Below, in pieces: positions 27,595 through 35,973 of a stretch of 64,000 nt of DNA. The DNA lies in assembly GCA_030524175.1 (NCBI GenBank), contig JAUNHC010000004.1, positions 111,717 through 175,716 of the forward strand, given 5' to 3'. Made by a program: the position numbers and the translations under genes. The stretch's first letter is position 1. The number at the start of each line of letters is the position of its first letter. The stretch comes from Eubacteriales bacterium (GTDB lineage: Bacteria; Bacillota; Clostridia; Lachnospirales; Lachnospiraceae). Under the pieces are notes generated by a model. The model saw only the letters and a list, made by a program, of their open reading frames with translations. It was not told where the DNA came from and searched no databases.

Positions 27595-28861
27595 TATCCC
27601 TTTGAAGATCATGTCTATTGTGGTGGGAATCCTTGTATGGCTCGTCGTGGTTAACGTAGATGATCCCATGGACAGGAAGACATTCATAGTGCCTGATGTG
27701 GAAGTCCTGAATATAGATTACCCTGATGAGATCACAGGGAAGATGTGTGTGATGGATGAAAAGGAAAATCCGGTCCGCGTAACTATCAGCGCTCAGAGAA
27801 AGACACTGAACAAGATAGAGACTTCTGATATTCATGCCGTTGCAGATCTGCAGCAGGCACTTAGCTTTGAACCTGACCAGGTAATGGTACCCATAACAGT
27901 CACATGTGCAGGTATAAGACCGGAGAACATCAGTGTATGGCCTGTAAACCTTGGTGTCCGCATGGAGGACAAGGTGACCCAGCAATATCCTGTGAATGCA
28001 GTCACAGAGGGGGAACCGGGCAGGGGATATGAGATCGGGACAGTCACATCCAATCCCGAGAAAATCAGAATTACAGGACCAGAGTCCCTGATGAATAAAA
28101 TAGATATAGTAACAGCAAGTATCAGTGTGTCAGGAAGCGTGGAGGATAAGAGGGAAGCGGTTACACTGACCATTACCGACAAAAATGGTTCTACATTCTC
28201 TGAGAGTCAGATGAACAACCTTAAAATTGATTACAGCGGCAAGGTGACAGTCACAGCTAAACTCTGGAGGATCAGGACAGATGTGAAGATATCTGCCGGC
28301 TATACAGGGGAACCGGCCCCGGGATACCAGGTGGAGGGCAGCGCTGAGACAGTGCCCACAACAGTGAGTGTGGTAGGCAGTGAGGAAGCATTGAAGAACC
28401 TGGAAAACATGGGGAATACGATCTGGATTCCGGATATTGACATCACCGGCAAGAGTCAGGATGTGGAAGAGAAGGCCAGTTTATCGGAGCTTCTGGATGA
28501 AGATCTGAGACTGACAAACGGCACCAGTGATGATGTATGGATATCCATTAAGATCCTGCCGGAAGGAAGTCATTCCTACAGTCTCCCAACCAGTGAGATT
28601 AAAGCTGAGAATGTGCCGGAGAAGAAGCAGGTGGCTTTTGAGACAGATAAGATAGAAATTTCTGTCAAGGCATCAGAGGGAGATATTAATACCTTCAATA
28701 TTAATAAGGTAAAAGCGTCCATAGACCTGGAAGGAATGGAAGAAGGAAGCTATGAGATTCCTGTGAAGATTGTCCTTCCGGATGGTTATGAGCTTATGGA
28801 TGAGGTGACCACAGAGGTGAAGATTTCTGAGGTTTCCAGTGTAGAAGAAAGTAATGAATAG
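27572..28861 (+). CDS. cdaR: CdaR (YbbR-domain) regulator of CdaA
   Basis: 429 residues. One N-terminal membrane helix (about 10-29, IMSIVVGILVWLVVVN) anchors an extracellular chain of YbbR repeats recognisable by recurring VxVxG and PxxVxVxGS patterns (ENIRITGPESL, TTVSVVGSEEAL). CdaR binds CdaA in the membrane and modulates its activity. The start overlaps the end of cdaA, indicating coupled translation. Length and domain plan are standard. Confidence 0.95.
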   Translation: MKKKLAGNIPLKIMSIVVGILVWLVVVNVDDPMDRKTFIVPDVEVLNIDYPDEITGKMCVMDEKENPVRVTISAQRKTLNKIETSDIHAVADLQQALSFEPDQVMVPITVTCAGIRPENISVWPVNLGVRMEDKVTQQYPVNAVTEGEPGRGYEIGTVTSNPEKIRITGPESLMNKIDIVTASISVSGSVEDKREAVTLTITDKNGSTFSESQMNNLKIDYSGKVTVTAKLWRIRTDVKISAGYTGEPAPGYQVEGSAETVPTTVSVVGSEEALKNLENMGNTIWIPDIDITGKSQDVEEKASLSELLDEDLRLTNGTSDDVWISIKILPEGSHSYSLPTSEIKAENVPEKKQVAFETDKIEISVKASEGDINTFNINKVKASIDLEGMEEGSYEIPVKIVLPDGYELMDEVTTEVKISEVSSVEESNE

Positions 28862-28873
28862 GGGAGAGAAAAC

Positions 28874-29137
28874 ATGATTAGTCAGAAGGTAATGGTAAAA
28901 AATCCAACAGGGCTTCATCTTCGTCCTGCAGGCATTCTGTGTAAGGAAGCAATGAAATACAAATCCCTGATTACTTTTTCTTTTGACGGTGGAACCGCCA
29001 ATGCAAAAAGTGTGTTGAGCGTGCTGGGTGCATGTGTGAAATGCGGGGATGAAATCGAACTGGTCTGCGAGGGCAGTGACGAAGACGAGGCTTTGACAGC
29101 CTTGGTGGACGCCATTGAGAGCGGACTGGGGGAGTAA
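28874..29137 (+). CDS. HPr-family phosphocarrier protein
   Basis: 87 residues with the HPr fold signature. The phosphorylatable His15 is in GLHLRPAG, with Arg17 conserved, and Ser46 is in NAKSVLSVLG, so both the PTS site and the HPr-kinase site seem present. The region after Ser46 (ACVKCGDEIEL) carries two cysteines not usual in HPr. GGGGAGAG precedes the ATG, 12 bases after cdaR. It may be the general HPr or a second, regulatory paralogue; ptsI is not adjacent. The placement links sugar-uptake status to the c-di-AMP operon. Confidence 0.88.
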   Translation: MISQKVMVKNPTGLHLRPAGILCKEAMKYKSLITFSFDGGTANAKSVLSVLGACVKCGDEIELVCEGSDEDEALTALVDAIESGLGE

Positions 29138-29220
29138 AAGAAGCAGCAGTAGTTGGCCTGGACAGATGCCGGGTACAAAGGCAGTGTCCGGGTTAAGGGT
29201 AAGAAAGAGGAGGATTTATT

Positions 29221-32082
29221 GTGAAAAGAAGAGTAGTTGCAGTCTTGCTAAGTTTTGTCTTATGCATGGCATCAGTGGTTCCAGCAGGTGCGGCGGATTT
29301 TATTTCCCAGCCGTCAGCGGAGACTGTTGATATGACCGGCGGATCAGACGTTTCTGCAAGTGGTATGTCAGAGGGGGATCTCTCCGGGGACGACACTTCA
29401 GATACTGAGCCGGGGAGCCGGCAAGACGGGACTGATGTACCGCCGGAACAGGGAATGCCTGCCCCGGATACAGACCAACCGGAAACACCGGATACAGACC
29501 AGGAGAATCCTGTGGGTGACGGGCAGGATACTGATATTTTTACAGAGCCGCCCCAGGAACCGGCTGATCCTTCCGGAGATATAGATTTATTCACCAGCGG
29601 AGCAGTGGAAACAGAACCGTCACAGGAGCCTGTGATGGGAGTATCTGCAACTCTTGTGGAAGTCAATAAAGATGACTGGGAGGAAGCAGAGAACGGAGGA
29701 TTTAAGCTTCGCAAGTCTGCCGGAGTATACTATACCTCAGCAGACGGAGTTGTTTATATTAAAACAGTTAAGAATAAGGATGCCGCATCCTCAGATACGG
29801 CTGCTCACTTGGGATATGCAGGATATTATTTCTTTGACGAGCAGGGGATCATGGTGACCGGTCAGAAGACTATTTCTGATTCCTTGCTGAACAAGGCGTC
29901 ATCGGTTCTCACAAATTCAGTTCCGTCAGACAATGCGGACGGCACCGAACCTGTACAGACAGATATGCCTGCAGACGGCACAGCCCAGGCAGAGGAGGTT
30001 TACTCAGCAGAGGAACCGGCAGCAGAGATGGTTTTTGGTTCCGGTGATGTATCATTGCCTGATGACGGATCTGTAGTGAACAATACAGACATGGCCGGAG
30101 AAACCATCCAGGGCGGCGATGAGACAGACAACAATATTCCGGCGGACAGTACAGTTCCCGGGGATGAAAGTATTCCTGGAGATGATCCGGCAGGACAGGT
30201 TCCCGGGTCAGACGATGCTCCTGCTGCGGACGATACAGACGGAACAGTCGAAACACCTGCAGCAGATGATGAGACACCTGTTTATAATACAGGAGATGAG
30301 AAAGAATTTTACTTCACAGACAGTACCACAGCAGTTCTTTATGAGGGCGAGACAGGTACGAAGTTCACTCCGGCCAATTCAGATTTGGGCCAGATGAAGA
30401 AAAAATACTGGCTGTGGACGGGGACTGCTTTCCGTTATTATGACTCCTCAGGTAAGTTTTTGTCTGTAGATGAATTAAAGAACATTAATATAGCCCAGAA
30501 TAAGTATACCGGTTATTATGGTATCGACGGCAGCTACTACTGTCTTGACACAAATGGAGTTCCTCAGGTAGGGGATATCACCCTGTCAGGAGTGAAGAAT
30601 CCGGGAAAATACTATTTCCAGGAAACTGCCGGTGAAAATGGGATTAAAGGTGCAATGCAGCGAAGCAGCTGGCGGTGCAAGGATACAGCCAAGGGCAGCC
30701 AGTGGCTCTATTATAAGAGCAACGGCGTGCTGTACGAGAGAGGAATGGTAGCCACAAAGCTGGACACAGAGGTCATGGGTAATTATACATATCTCTTATC
30801 TTCTGATGGTTACATCCAGAAGAGTGTCATGAAAAAAGCTGCTAACGGAGCATATTACGGAACAGACAAATATGGCCGTGTCTATAAAGAAAAGCTTGTG
30901 AAATTCGGAACTGCAAGATATTATTTCGGCAGCAACGGCAAAAGAGTTACATGGACTAAAGTGTGGCGCCGCTGTAAAGGTGCATCCAACCGTTTCTACT
31001 ACTTCGGCAGCACACCTGGAAAGGTAGCTGAGAAAACCGGATGGCAGAAGGTTACCAGCAACACAGGCAAGATGTACGGATGGTTCTACTTCAGCAGTAC
31101 AGGGAACCACTATATTAACAAGTGGGCACAGGGCGGTTACTTTAAGGAAAACGGACAGCTTGCCAGCGGTGTGACAGAGGTTGACGGAAAGACATATTTC
31201 TTCCAGGTATCCAACTCCACCACACACAGAGGCAAACTGTTTAAGAGTACATGGATCAGCTACAAGAATAAATGGTATTATGCACAGAGCAACGGTGTTC
31301 TCTATAAGAGCGGCTGGAAGAAGATTGACGGTAATTACTACTACTTCCAGGGAGATTTCACAACCAAGACAAATGCCTTTGTGAAGCGTGGCAGTGTAAA
31401 CGGTTATGTTGACAATAAAGGCAAGTTCTGTACCGGCTGGGTAATCACCAGCAATGCCAACAACCAGGTAAAATATGTCAATCCTGATGGAAGCGGTTTT
31501 ATAAAAAATACTTCAAAAGTAATCGACGGCCTCCGCTACTATTTCGATAAAAACGGTTACAGAAAAAATGACCTCACCTCCGTTTACCGAGGACCATATT
31601 ACGTGGAAGTTGACAGAGTAAACGGCGTCATGACAATCTTTGACTCCGGCCGTACAGTACCAGTGAAGACAATCCGTGTATCCGTAGGACTCCCTGGTAC
31701 ATCCACACCGACAGGCACTTATTATCTTTCAAGAAGTGGAAGATGGCAGCCATTGATGGGACCATCCTGGGGACAGTATGGCACACATGTTGTCGGCGCA
31801 GGCCAAGGCGGCATTTTCGTTCATTCCGTAGCCAGCCCATTAGCGAATGCCTACAACCTTCCAGTAGGAGAGTACAATAAGCTTGGCAATCCGGCATCCC
31901 ATGGGTGTATCCGTACCTGTGTGGCTGATGCCAAGTGGGTATATGAGAACTGCAACGGTGCAAGGATTAAAATCTTCGACGGAACATACAAGGCAGACGA
32001 AGCCCTGAAAGGCCCGTTAGGACGCAGAGCACTTGTTAAATACGTAGGCGGCGGCTATGACCCCACAGATCCTTCCGTATAA
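29221..32082 (+). CDS. L,D-transpeptidase (YkuD) with wall-binding repeats
   Basis: 953 residues with a GTG start behind AGGAGG. A signal peptide (about 1-24, ending AGAAD) is followed by Asp/Glu/Pro/Thr-rich low-complexity segments (about 25-130 and 230-355). From about 370 to 790 there are more than ten aromatic repeats of the choline/glucan-binding type (GxxYYF, W-Y-Y-x-SNGVLY). The C-terminal YkuD domain (about 790-930) has the downstream His in FVHSVAS and the catalytic motif SHGCIRT near 892. YkuD enzymes form 3-3 cross-links in peptidoglycan or attach proteins to it. The domain order suggests a secreted enzyme held on the wall by its repeats. It is the first of three genes with such repeats. 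Confidence 0.93.
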   Translation: MKRRVVAVLLSFVLCMASVVPAGAADFISQPSAETVDMTGGSDVSASGMSEGDLSGDDTSDTEPGSRQDGTDVPPEQGMPAPDTDQPETPDTDQENPVGDGQDTDIFTEPPQEPADPSGDIDLFTSGAVETEPSQEPVMGVSATLVEVNKDDWEEAENGGFKLRKSAGVYYTSADGVVYIKTVKNKDAASSDTAAHLGYAGYYFFDEQGIMVTGQKTISDSLLNKASSVLTNSVPSDNADGTEPVQTDMPADGTAQAEEVYSAEEPAAEMVFGSGDVSLPDDGSVVNNTDMAGETIQGGDETDNNIPADSTVPGDESIPGDDPAGQVPGSDDAPAADDTDGTVETPAADDETPVYNTGDEKEFYFTDSTTAVLYEGETGTKFTPANSDLGQMKKKYWLWTGTAFRYYDSSGKFLSVDELKNINIAQNKYTGYYGIDGSYYCLDTNGVPQVGDITLSGVKNPGKYYFQETAGENGIKGAMQRSSWRCKDTAKGSQWLYYKSNGVLYERGMVATKLDTEVMGNYTYLLSSDGYIQKSVMKKAANGAYYGTDKYGRVYKEKLVKFGTARYYFGSNGKRVTWTKVWRRCKGASNRFYYFGSTPGKVAEKTGWQKVTSNTGKMYGWFYFSSTGNHYINKWAQGGYFKENGQLASGVTEVDGKTYFFQVSNSTTHRGKLFKSTWISYKNKWYYAQSNGVLYKSGWKKIDGNYYYFQGDFTTKTNAFVKRGSVNGYVDNKGKFCTGWVITSNANNQVKYVNPDGSGFIKNTSKVIDGLRYYFDKNGYRKNDLTSVYRGPYYVEVDRVNGVMTIFDSGRTVPVKTIRVSVGLPGTSTPTGTYYLSRSGRWQPLMGPSWGQYGTHVVGAGQGGIFVHSVASPLANAYNLPVGEYNKLGNPASHGCIRTCVADAKWVYENCNGARIKIFDGTYKADEALKGPLGRRALVKYVGGGYDPTDPSV

Positions 32083-32116
32083 TACATCACAAATTACATA
32101 CTAAACAATAAACCCC

Positions 32117-32148
32117 AAAGCGCTCTCCCGAAACCCGGAGAGCGCTTT
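32117..32148 (+). terminator. Terminator-like hairpin after the L,D-transpeptidase
   Basis: AAAGCGCTCTCC (32117-32128) and GGAGAGCGCTTT (32137-32148) pair perfectly over 12 bp with an 8-base loop. The following sequence is not T-rich beyond the stem, but the A/T ends of the stem make it plausible in both directions. Confidence 0.65.
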
Positions 32149-32228
32149 ACTACGTCCTGACTGCTGCCCATTCAAACAATCTCCCGGCAAAACATAACCG
32201 CTCCAAAAAGGGTGAAAATGTAGAGGAA

Positions 32229-32467
32229 GGTGAGGGGAAGAGAAACCGGTGCGGGGGCTTTGAGCGAGGACGAGACAGATCTTGGCTTTCAGTTGGAACG
32301 ATCAGGAAAAGCCGCGCCTTGGCGCGGAGTAAGGCCTGTCTGAGCAGCGTTTGCATCAGCAAACGCTGCGAGTTGCCGCACACCTTTTCCGTCCCCAAGT
32401 AACAACTGAAAGCCTAGATATGTCCGCCGCAAGCGATGCCCCCGCACCGGTTTCTCTTCCCCTCACC
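32229..32467. repeat. 239-bp structured element with perfect 30-bp terminal arms
   Basis: The 519-base gap before the GH25 gene holds this element. The arms at 32229-32258 and 32438-32467 are perfect reverse complements. A second inner stem pairs 32281-32295 with 32403-32417 at 14 of 15 positions. At the tip are two perfect hairpins: CCGCGCC-TT-GGCGCGG (32312-32327) and an 11-bp stem with ATCA loop (32344-32369). Such nested symmetry implies a folded RNA or a palindromic mobile repeat. No credible ORF lies inside. Confidence 0.8.
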
Positions 32468-32507
32468 GTTCAATAACCTTCCGGGTCCCTTCCCCCTCAT
32501 AAACCCC

Positions 32508-32536
32508 TTGAATTTCTCCCTCACCCCATGTATAAT
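32508..32536 (+). promoter_or_regulatory. Promoter of the GH25-amidase operon
   Basis: TTGAAT (32508-32513), a 17-base spacer and a perfect TATAAT (32531-32536), 66 bases before the GH25 start codon. Confidence 0.75.
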
Positions 32537-32601
32537 AAAAACGTAATAAAACTTTAATAATTGCGGACTAATTGGTAATATTTGGGAATGAGAGGGATAT
32601 A

Positions 32602-34176
32602 ATGAAAAAATGGAAGAAATGGCTTGCGGCAGGTTTACTGACGGCTTTGATGGGGGCACAGGCAGTTTCGGCATCCGTGTATAATCCCATTGGGGGATTC
32701 TATGACAGGCGTCAGACAGTGGCCCAGGAAGAGCGGATGCAGGACAGCGATGAATCACCCTTGTTCAGGGCGCAGAAGGTGAATCCCAATGCGTGGAAGA
32801 AGATTGACGGCGTCTGTTATAACGGAAGCGGCGTTGAGATACCAGGGGCGATTACCAGAGGCATTGACGTATCTGAGTTTCAGGGGAAAATCAACTGGCA
32901 GAAAGTAAAGAATTCTAATGTGGATTTCGCCTTTGTACGTATTGCCTACGGCACTGGCTACATGGATAAGACTTACGACTATAATATGGAACAGGCGGAA
33001 GCTGCGGGCGTCCCTGTGGGCACCTACGTGTACAGCACGGCAACGACAACCACAATGGCCCACAATGAGGCAAAGCTTGCCATTGAGAAAATGAAGGGCT
33101 ATAAGGTATCCTATCCGGTAGTTTATGATCTGGAATATGCAAAGATGGGACAACTGTCACCCACGAAGGTTTCACAGCTTGCGCTTGCCTTCTGCAACGA
33201 GGTGCGGAAAGCTGGATATTATCCTATGGTTTATTGTAATACATACTGGTATAGTAATCATATTGACTGGAGTCTTCTCTCCGGCCTTGATGTATGGATC
33301 GCCCAATACGGAGATAAAATCCAGGCACCATCCAATGCCTCCTACAATTATACGATCTGGCAGGCCACGGACGGTGACGGCGGCGGTACGCTGAATTCCA
33401 CAAAGGGGCTGATAGACGGGATTCCAACCAGCAATGATGTAGACATTGATTTTGGATATTTTGATTACACAAAGAAAATAACACCAAGATGGCAGCCGGT
33501 ATCTACGTATTCACCGTCTTCTAAGCCGGATATAAATTCAGGCGCAGCGGTGAATCCCGGAAAAAACGGCTGGGCGGAGGAAGACGGCAAGACCTACTAT
33601 TATGTCAATGACCAGAAGGCCACAGGATGGAAGAAGATAAACGGAAAAAATTATTATTTTAACAGTAAAAGCGGTGCTCTTTATAAGAATGCACTTCTTA
33701 CCTCTTCCAAGCTGAATATCTGCTATGTGGATGAGGAAGGTGCCAGAGTGTCAAACCAGTGGGTGGACTGGAAAGACAAGCGTTACTATATGGGCGCTAA
33801 CGGCTACGCAGTAAAAGGCTTTAACAAAATTAGCGGCAAGTATTATTATTTTCATGCCCAGAACGGCTATATGTACAAGAACAGGAAAATCATTTCCAAG
33901 GCAGGGAATATCTATTATCTGGGAAGTGACGGTGTCAGGTATTCCAACGGCTTTTACCAAATAAAAGAAAACGGCAAGACAAACACCTACTATTTTGCCG
34001 CCAATGGCCGGGCGTATAAGGGATGGCATACCATTAACGGAAAGAAATATTATTTCTATAAAGGAAACAAACAGGGCTCAGGAGTACGGGCAGAGAATAT
34101 CACGCTCACCAGTTCGGCAGGAGTAGTATCCGTGTTTAATAAAAACGGAGTCTGCACGAAACAGTATAAAAAGTAA
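32602..34176 (+). CDS. Secreted GH25 lysozyme with wall-binding repeats
   Basis: 524 residues. ATG 32602 follows GAGAGGG; an upstream in-frame start at 32572 lacks a site and would spoil the signal peptide (about 1-24, MKKWKKWLAAG onward). The GH25 muramidase domain spans about 87-290: it opens GIDVSEFQGKINW and has the catalytic acidic pair in VVYDLEYA. About seven aromatic choline/glucan-binding-like repeats follow (315-520; GWKKINGKNYYF, YYFHAQNGYMY). It cleaves the MurNAc-GlcNAc bond of peptidoglycan. The amidase gene follows after 36 bases, so they form an operon driven by the promoter at 32508. Confidence 0.95.
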   Translation: MKKWKKWLAAGLLTALMGAQAVSASVYNPIGGFYDRRQTVAQEERMQDSDESPLFRAQKVNPNAWKKIDGVCYNGSGVEIPGAITRGIDVSEFQGKINWQKVKNSNVDFAFVRIAYGTGYMDKTYDYNMEQAEAAGVPVGTYVYSTATTTTMAHNEAKLAIEKMKGYKVSYPVVYDLEYAKMGQLSPTKVSQLALAFCNEVRKAGYYPMVYCNTYWYSNHIDWSLLSGLDVWIAQYGDKIQAPSNASYNYTIWQATDGDGGGTLNSTKGLIDGIPTSNDVDIDFGYFDYTKKITPRWQPVSTYSPSSKPDINSGAAVNPGKNGWAEEDGKTYYYVNDQKATGWKKINGKNYYFNSKSGALYKNALLTSSKLNICYVDEEGARVSNQWVDWKDKRYYMGANGYAVKGFNKISGKYYYFHAQNGYMYKNRKIISKAGNIYYLGSDGVRYSNGFYQIKENGKTNTYYFAANGRAYKGWHTINGKKYYFYKGNKQGSGVRAENITLTSSAGVVSVFNKNGVCTKQYKK

Positions 34177-34212
34177 ACTACGCTTTTATTGAGGGGTAAG
34201 GATAAACACAAA

Positions 34213-35718
34213 ATGAAAAAGAAAAAGATATGGACTTGCATTTTTCTGGCTGCAGTTATGGCAGTGACCGGCATTTCAGGCACACTGCAGACTATGGCAC
34301 AGAAAGACACAAGAGCTGTGAAAAAACACGTAGTCGTGCTTGATCCGGGACACGGCGGAGGTGAGACAGGCGCCCGGGCAACCTATAACGGCGTCACTTA
34401 CAAAGAAGAAGAGATTAACTGGAAAATTTCAAACTACACAATGCAGGAACTGGCAAAGCAGAGTGATATAGAGGTACATCTTACGAGAACCTATACCCAG
34501 TCCATGGGACTACGTGCAAGGGTGCAGACAGCGAAGAACTACGGCGCTGATATTCTTGTGAGTCAGCACATAAACTCTGTGGACAGCCCATCTGCCAAGG
34601 GTGCCTCAGTGATGATTTCCAAAGGGACTTACCGTTCTTATCTGGCTGCGAAAGAAAAACTGTTCGGAAGCTATGTGATGGACGAGCTGGGGAAATTAGG
34701 AATCTATAAACGTTTTCCTGAAACTGGGGGAATGGAGTACCGCATGTCGGAAAACGGCAGTAAGTACCCTAACGGAAAACCCCGGGATTATTATGGTATC
34801 GTGGCATCCAGTATTGAGATGGATCTGCCGGGTGTGATCATTGAACATGCCTTTATCAGCAATTATTCCGATGTTAAGAATTTCCTCAGCACAGACGCTA
34901 AGCTGAAGAAGCTGGCACAGGCTGATGCCAGGGCTATTATCCGGTACTGTAACCAGCTTCCGGATGAGGAAGTCCCCGGTCCTGATGTGGATCCTGACAA
35001 GAAAAACGGCTGGATCAAAGAAAACGGTGACTATTATTACTATGAGAACGGCGAAAAGGCTGTGAACCGCCTGCTTTTCCTTATTCCCGGAATTTATTAC
35101 GTTGATGAGGAAGGAAAACGCCAGTATGGCTGGCAGGAATTTGAAGGAAAAACATACTTTTTCAAGGACGACGGGATCGCCCACTGTAACTGGATGAATG
35201 ATAATGGAACCTGGTATTATTTCAATCAGAAGTACGGATATCTTTATAAGGACATTGCACTGGTTTCCGGTGCGGGGAATGTGTATCTTTTTGACAAGGA
35301 CGGCAAGCGCCTCAGCGGGTGGTGTACCTTTAAAGGAAAACGCTACTATGTAGGTGAGAAGGGCTATGCACTGCGGGGGATGCGGAAGGTAAACGGAAAG
35401 TATTATTATTTTGATCCCACCAAGGCTTATCTTTATACAAATAAGAAGATCACCATGAAAAACGGGGATATCTATTATGTGGACAATAAGGGAGTCAGGT
35501 ATGACAAAGGCTTTAAAACCTTAAAATCCGGAACAAAGACATACACCTATTTCTTCCAGAAAAACGGTATCGCGAAAAAGGGGTGGATGAAGCTTAACGG
35601 TAAGTGGTATTATTTCACAAGCAAAGCCAGAGTTATGCTGAAAAGCACCACAGTTACAAACTCAAAAGGTAAGGTGTACAAATTCAATTCTAAGGGTATT
35701 TGTACAAACCGGAAATAA
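34213..35718 (+). CDS. N-acetylmuramoyl-L-alanine amidase (Amidase_3) with wall-binding repeats
   Basis: 501 residues. The signal peptide is at about 1-27. The Amidase_3 domain (about 38-250) shows zinc ligands in LDPGHGGGETG, the Glu of YKEEEINW and the His of VSQHINS, and the catalytic Glu in VIIEHAFISN. Six or so aromatic wall-binding repeats (270-500) follow and closely resemble those of the upstream muramidase, even in the closing segment (SKGKVYKFNSKGICT). The frame begins with a TTG at 34189, but ATG 34213 starts a proper signal peptide with AAGGA upstream. It cleaves the stem peptide from MurNAc. It is co-transcribed with the GH25 gene. Confidence 0.94.
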   Translation: MKKKKIWTCIFLAAVMAVTGISGTLQTMAQKDTRAVKKHVVVLDPGHGGGETGARATYNGVTYKEEEINWKISNYTMQELAKQSDIEVHLTRTYTQSMGLRARVQTAKNYGADILVSQHINSVDSPSAKGASVMISKGTYRSYLAAKEKLFGSYVMDELGKLGIYKRFPETGGMEYRMSENGSKYPNGKPRDYYGIVASSIEMDLPGVIIEHAFISNYSDVKNFLSTDAKLKKLAQADARAIIRYCNQLPDEEVPGPDVDPDKKNGWIKENGDYYYYENGEKAVNRLLFLIPGIYYVDEEGKRQYGWQEFEGKTYFFKDDGIAHCNWMNDNGTWYYFNQKYGYLYKDIALVSGAGNVYLFDKDGKRLSGWCTFKGKRYYVGEKGYALRGMRKVNGKYYYFDPTKAYLYTNKKITMKNGDIYYVDNKGVRYDKGFKTLKSGTKTYTYFFQKNGIAKKGWMKLNGKWYYFTSKARVMLKSTTVTNSKGKVYKFNSKGICTNRK

Positions 35719-35724
35719 CCCTAC

Positions 35725-35753
35725 TTGAATCAAAAGGGCAAAAATGCTATAAT
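35725..35753 (+). promoter_or_regulatory. Strong sigma-A promoter of the amino-sugar cassette
   Basis: TTGAAT (35725-35730), exactly 17 bases, then TATAAT (35748-35753). It begins 7 bases after the amidase stop and is followed by a leader of about 215 bases before the first start codon. Confidence 0.75.
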
Positions 35754-35837
35754 ATCAAGATATAACAAGAGATGTTCATCAGAAATATTATGAAGATATG
35801 TACAGCAGGCAGTGACTGACTGTACTGAAGTGTAGTT

Positions 35838-35900
35838 AAATGTTGCAGGCATTATGGGGGGATGGCAGATCACTGCTTCTTCATAGTGTCTGCAACATTT
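35838..35900 (+). promoter_or_regulatory. Leader hairpin upstream of the ATP-grasp/PLP fusion gene
   Basis: AAATGTTGCAG (35838-35848) pairs perfectly with CTGCAACATTT (35890-35900). The stem continues inward for eight more pairs (GCATTATG with CATAGTGT, two wobbles), giving about 19 bp, and a small GCAG/CTGC hairpin can form in the loop. CCTTGTTTTC follows, so attenuation is possible. I do not recognise it as a known riboswitch. Confidence 0.55.
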
Positions 35901-35973
35901 CCTTGTTTTCGGGAGTAAGATTCAGGCTGACAGATGTGAAACAGTGCATGGCTGGCACAGGAAAGAGGAAAAT

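Noticed and set aside
30400-31600. Possible tandem-repeat or CRISPR-like array
   Set aside because: The periodicity is the codon-level trace of protein wall-binding repeats; there are no identical repeats with unique spacers.
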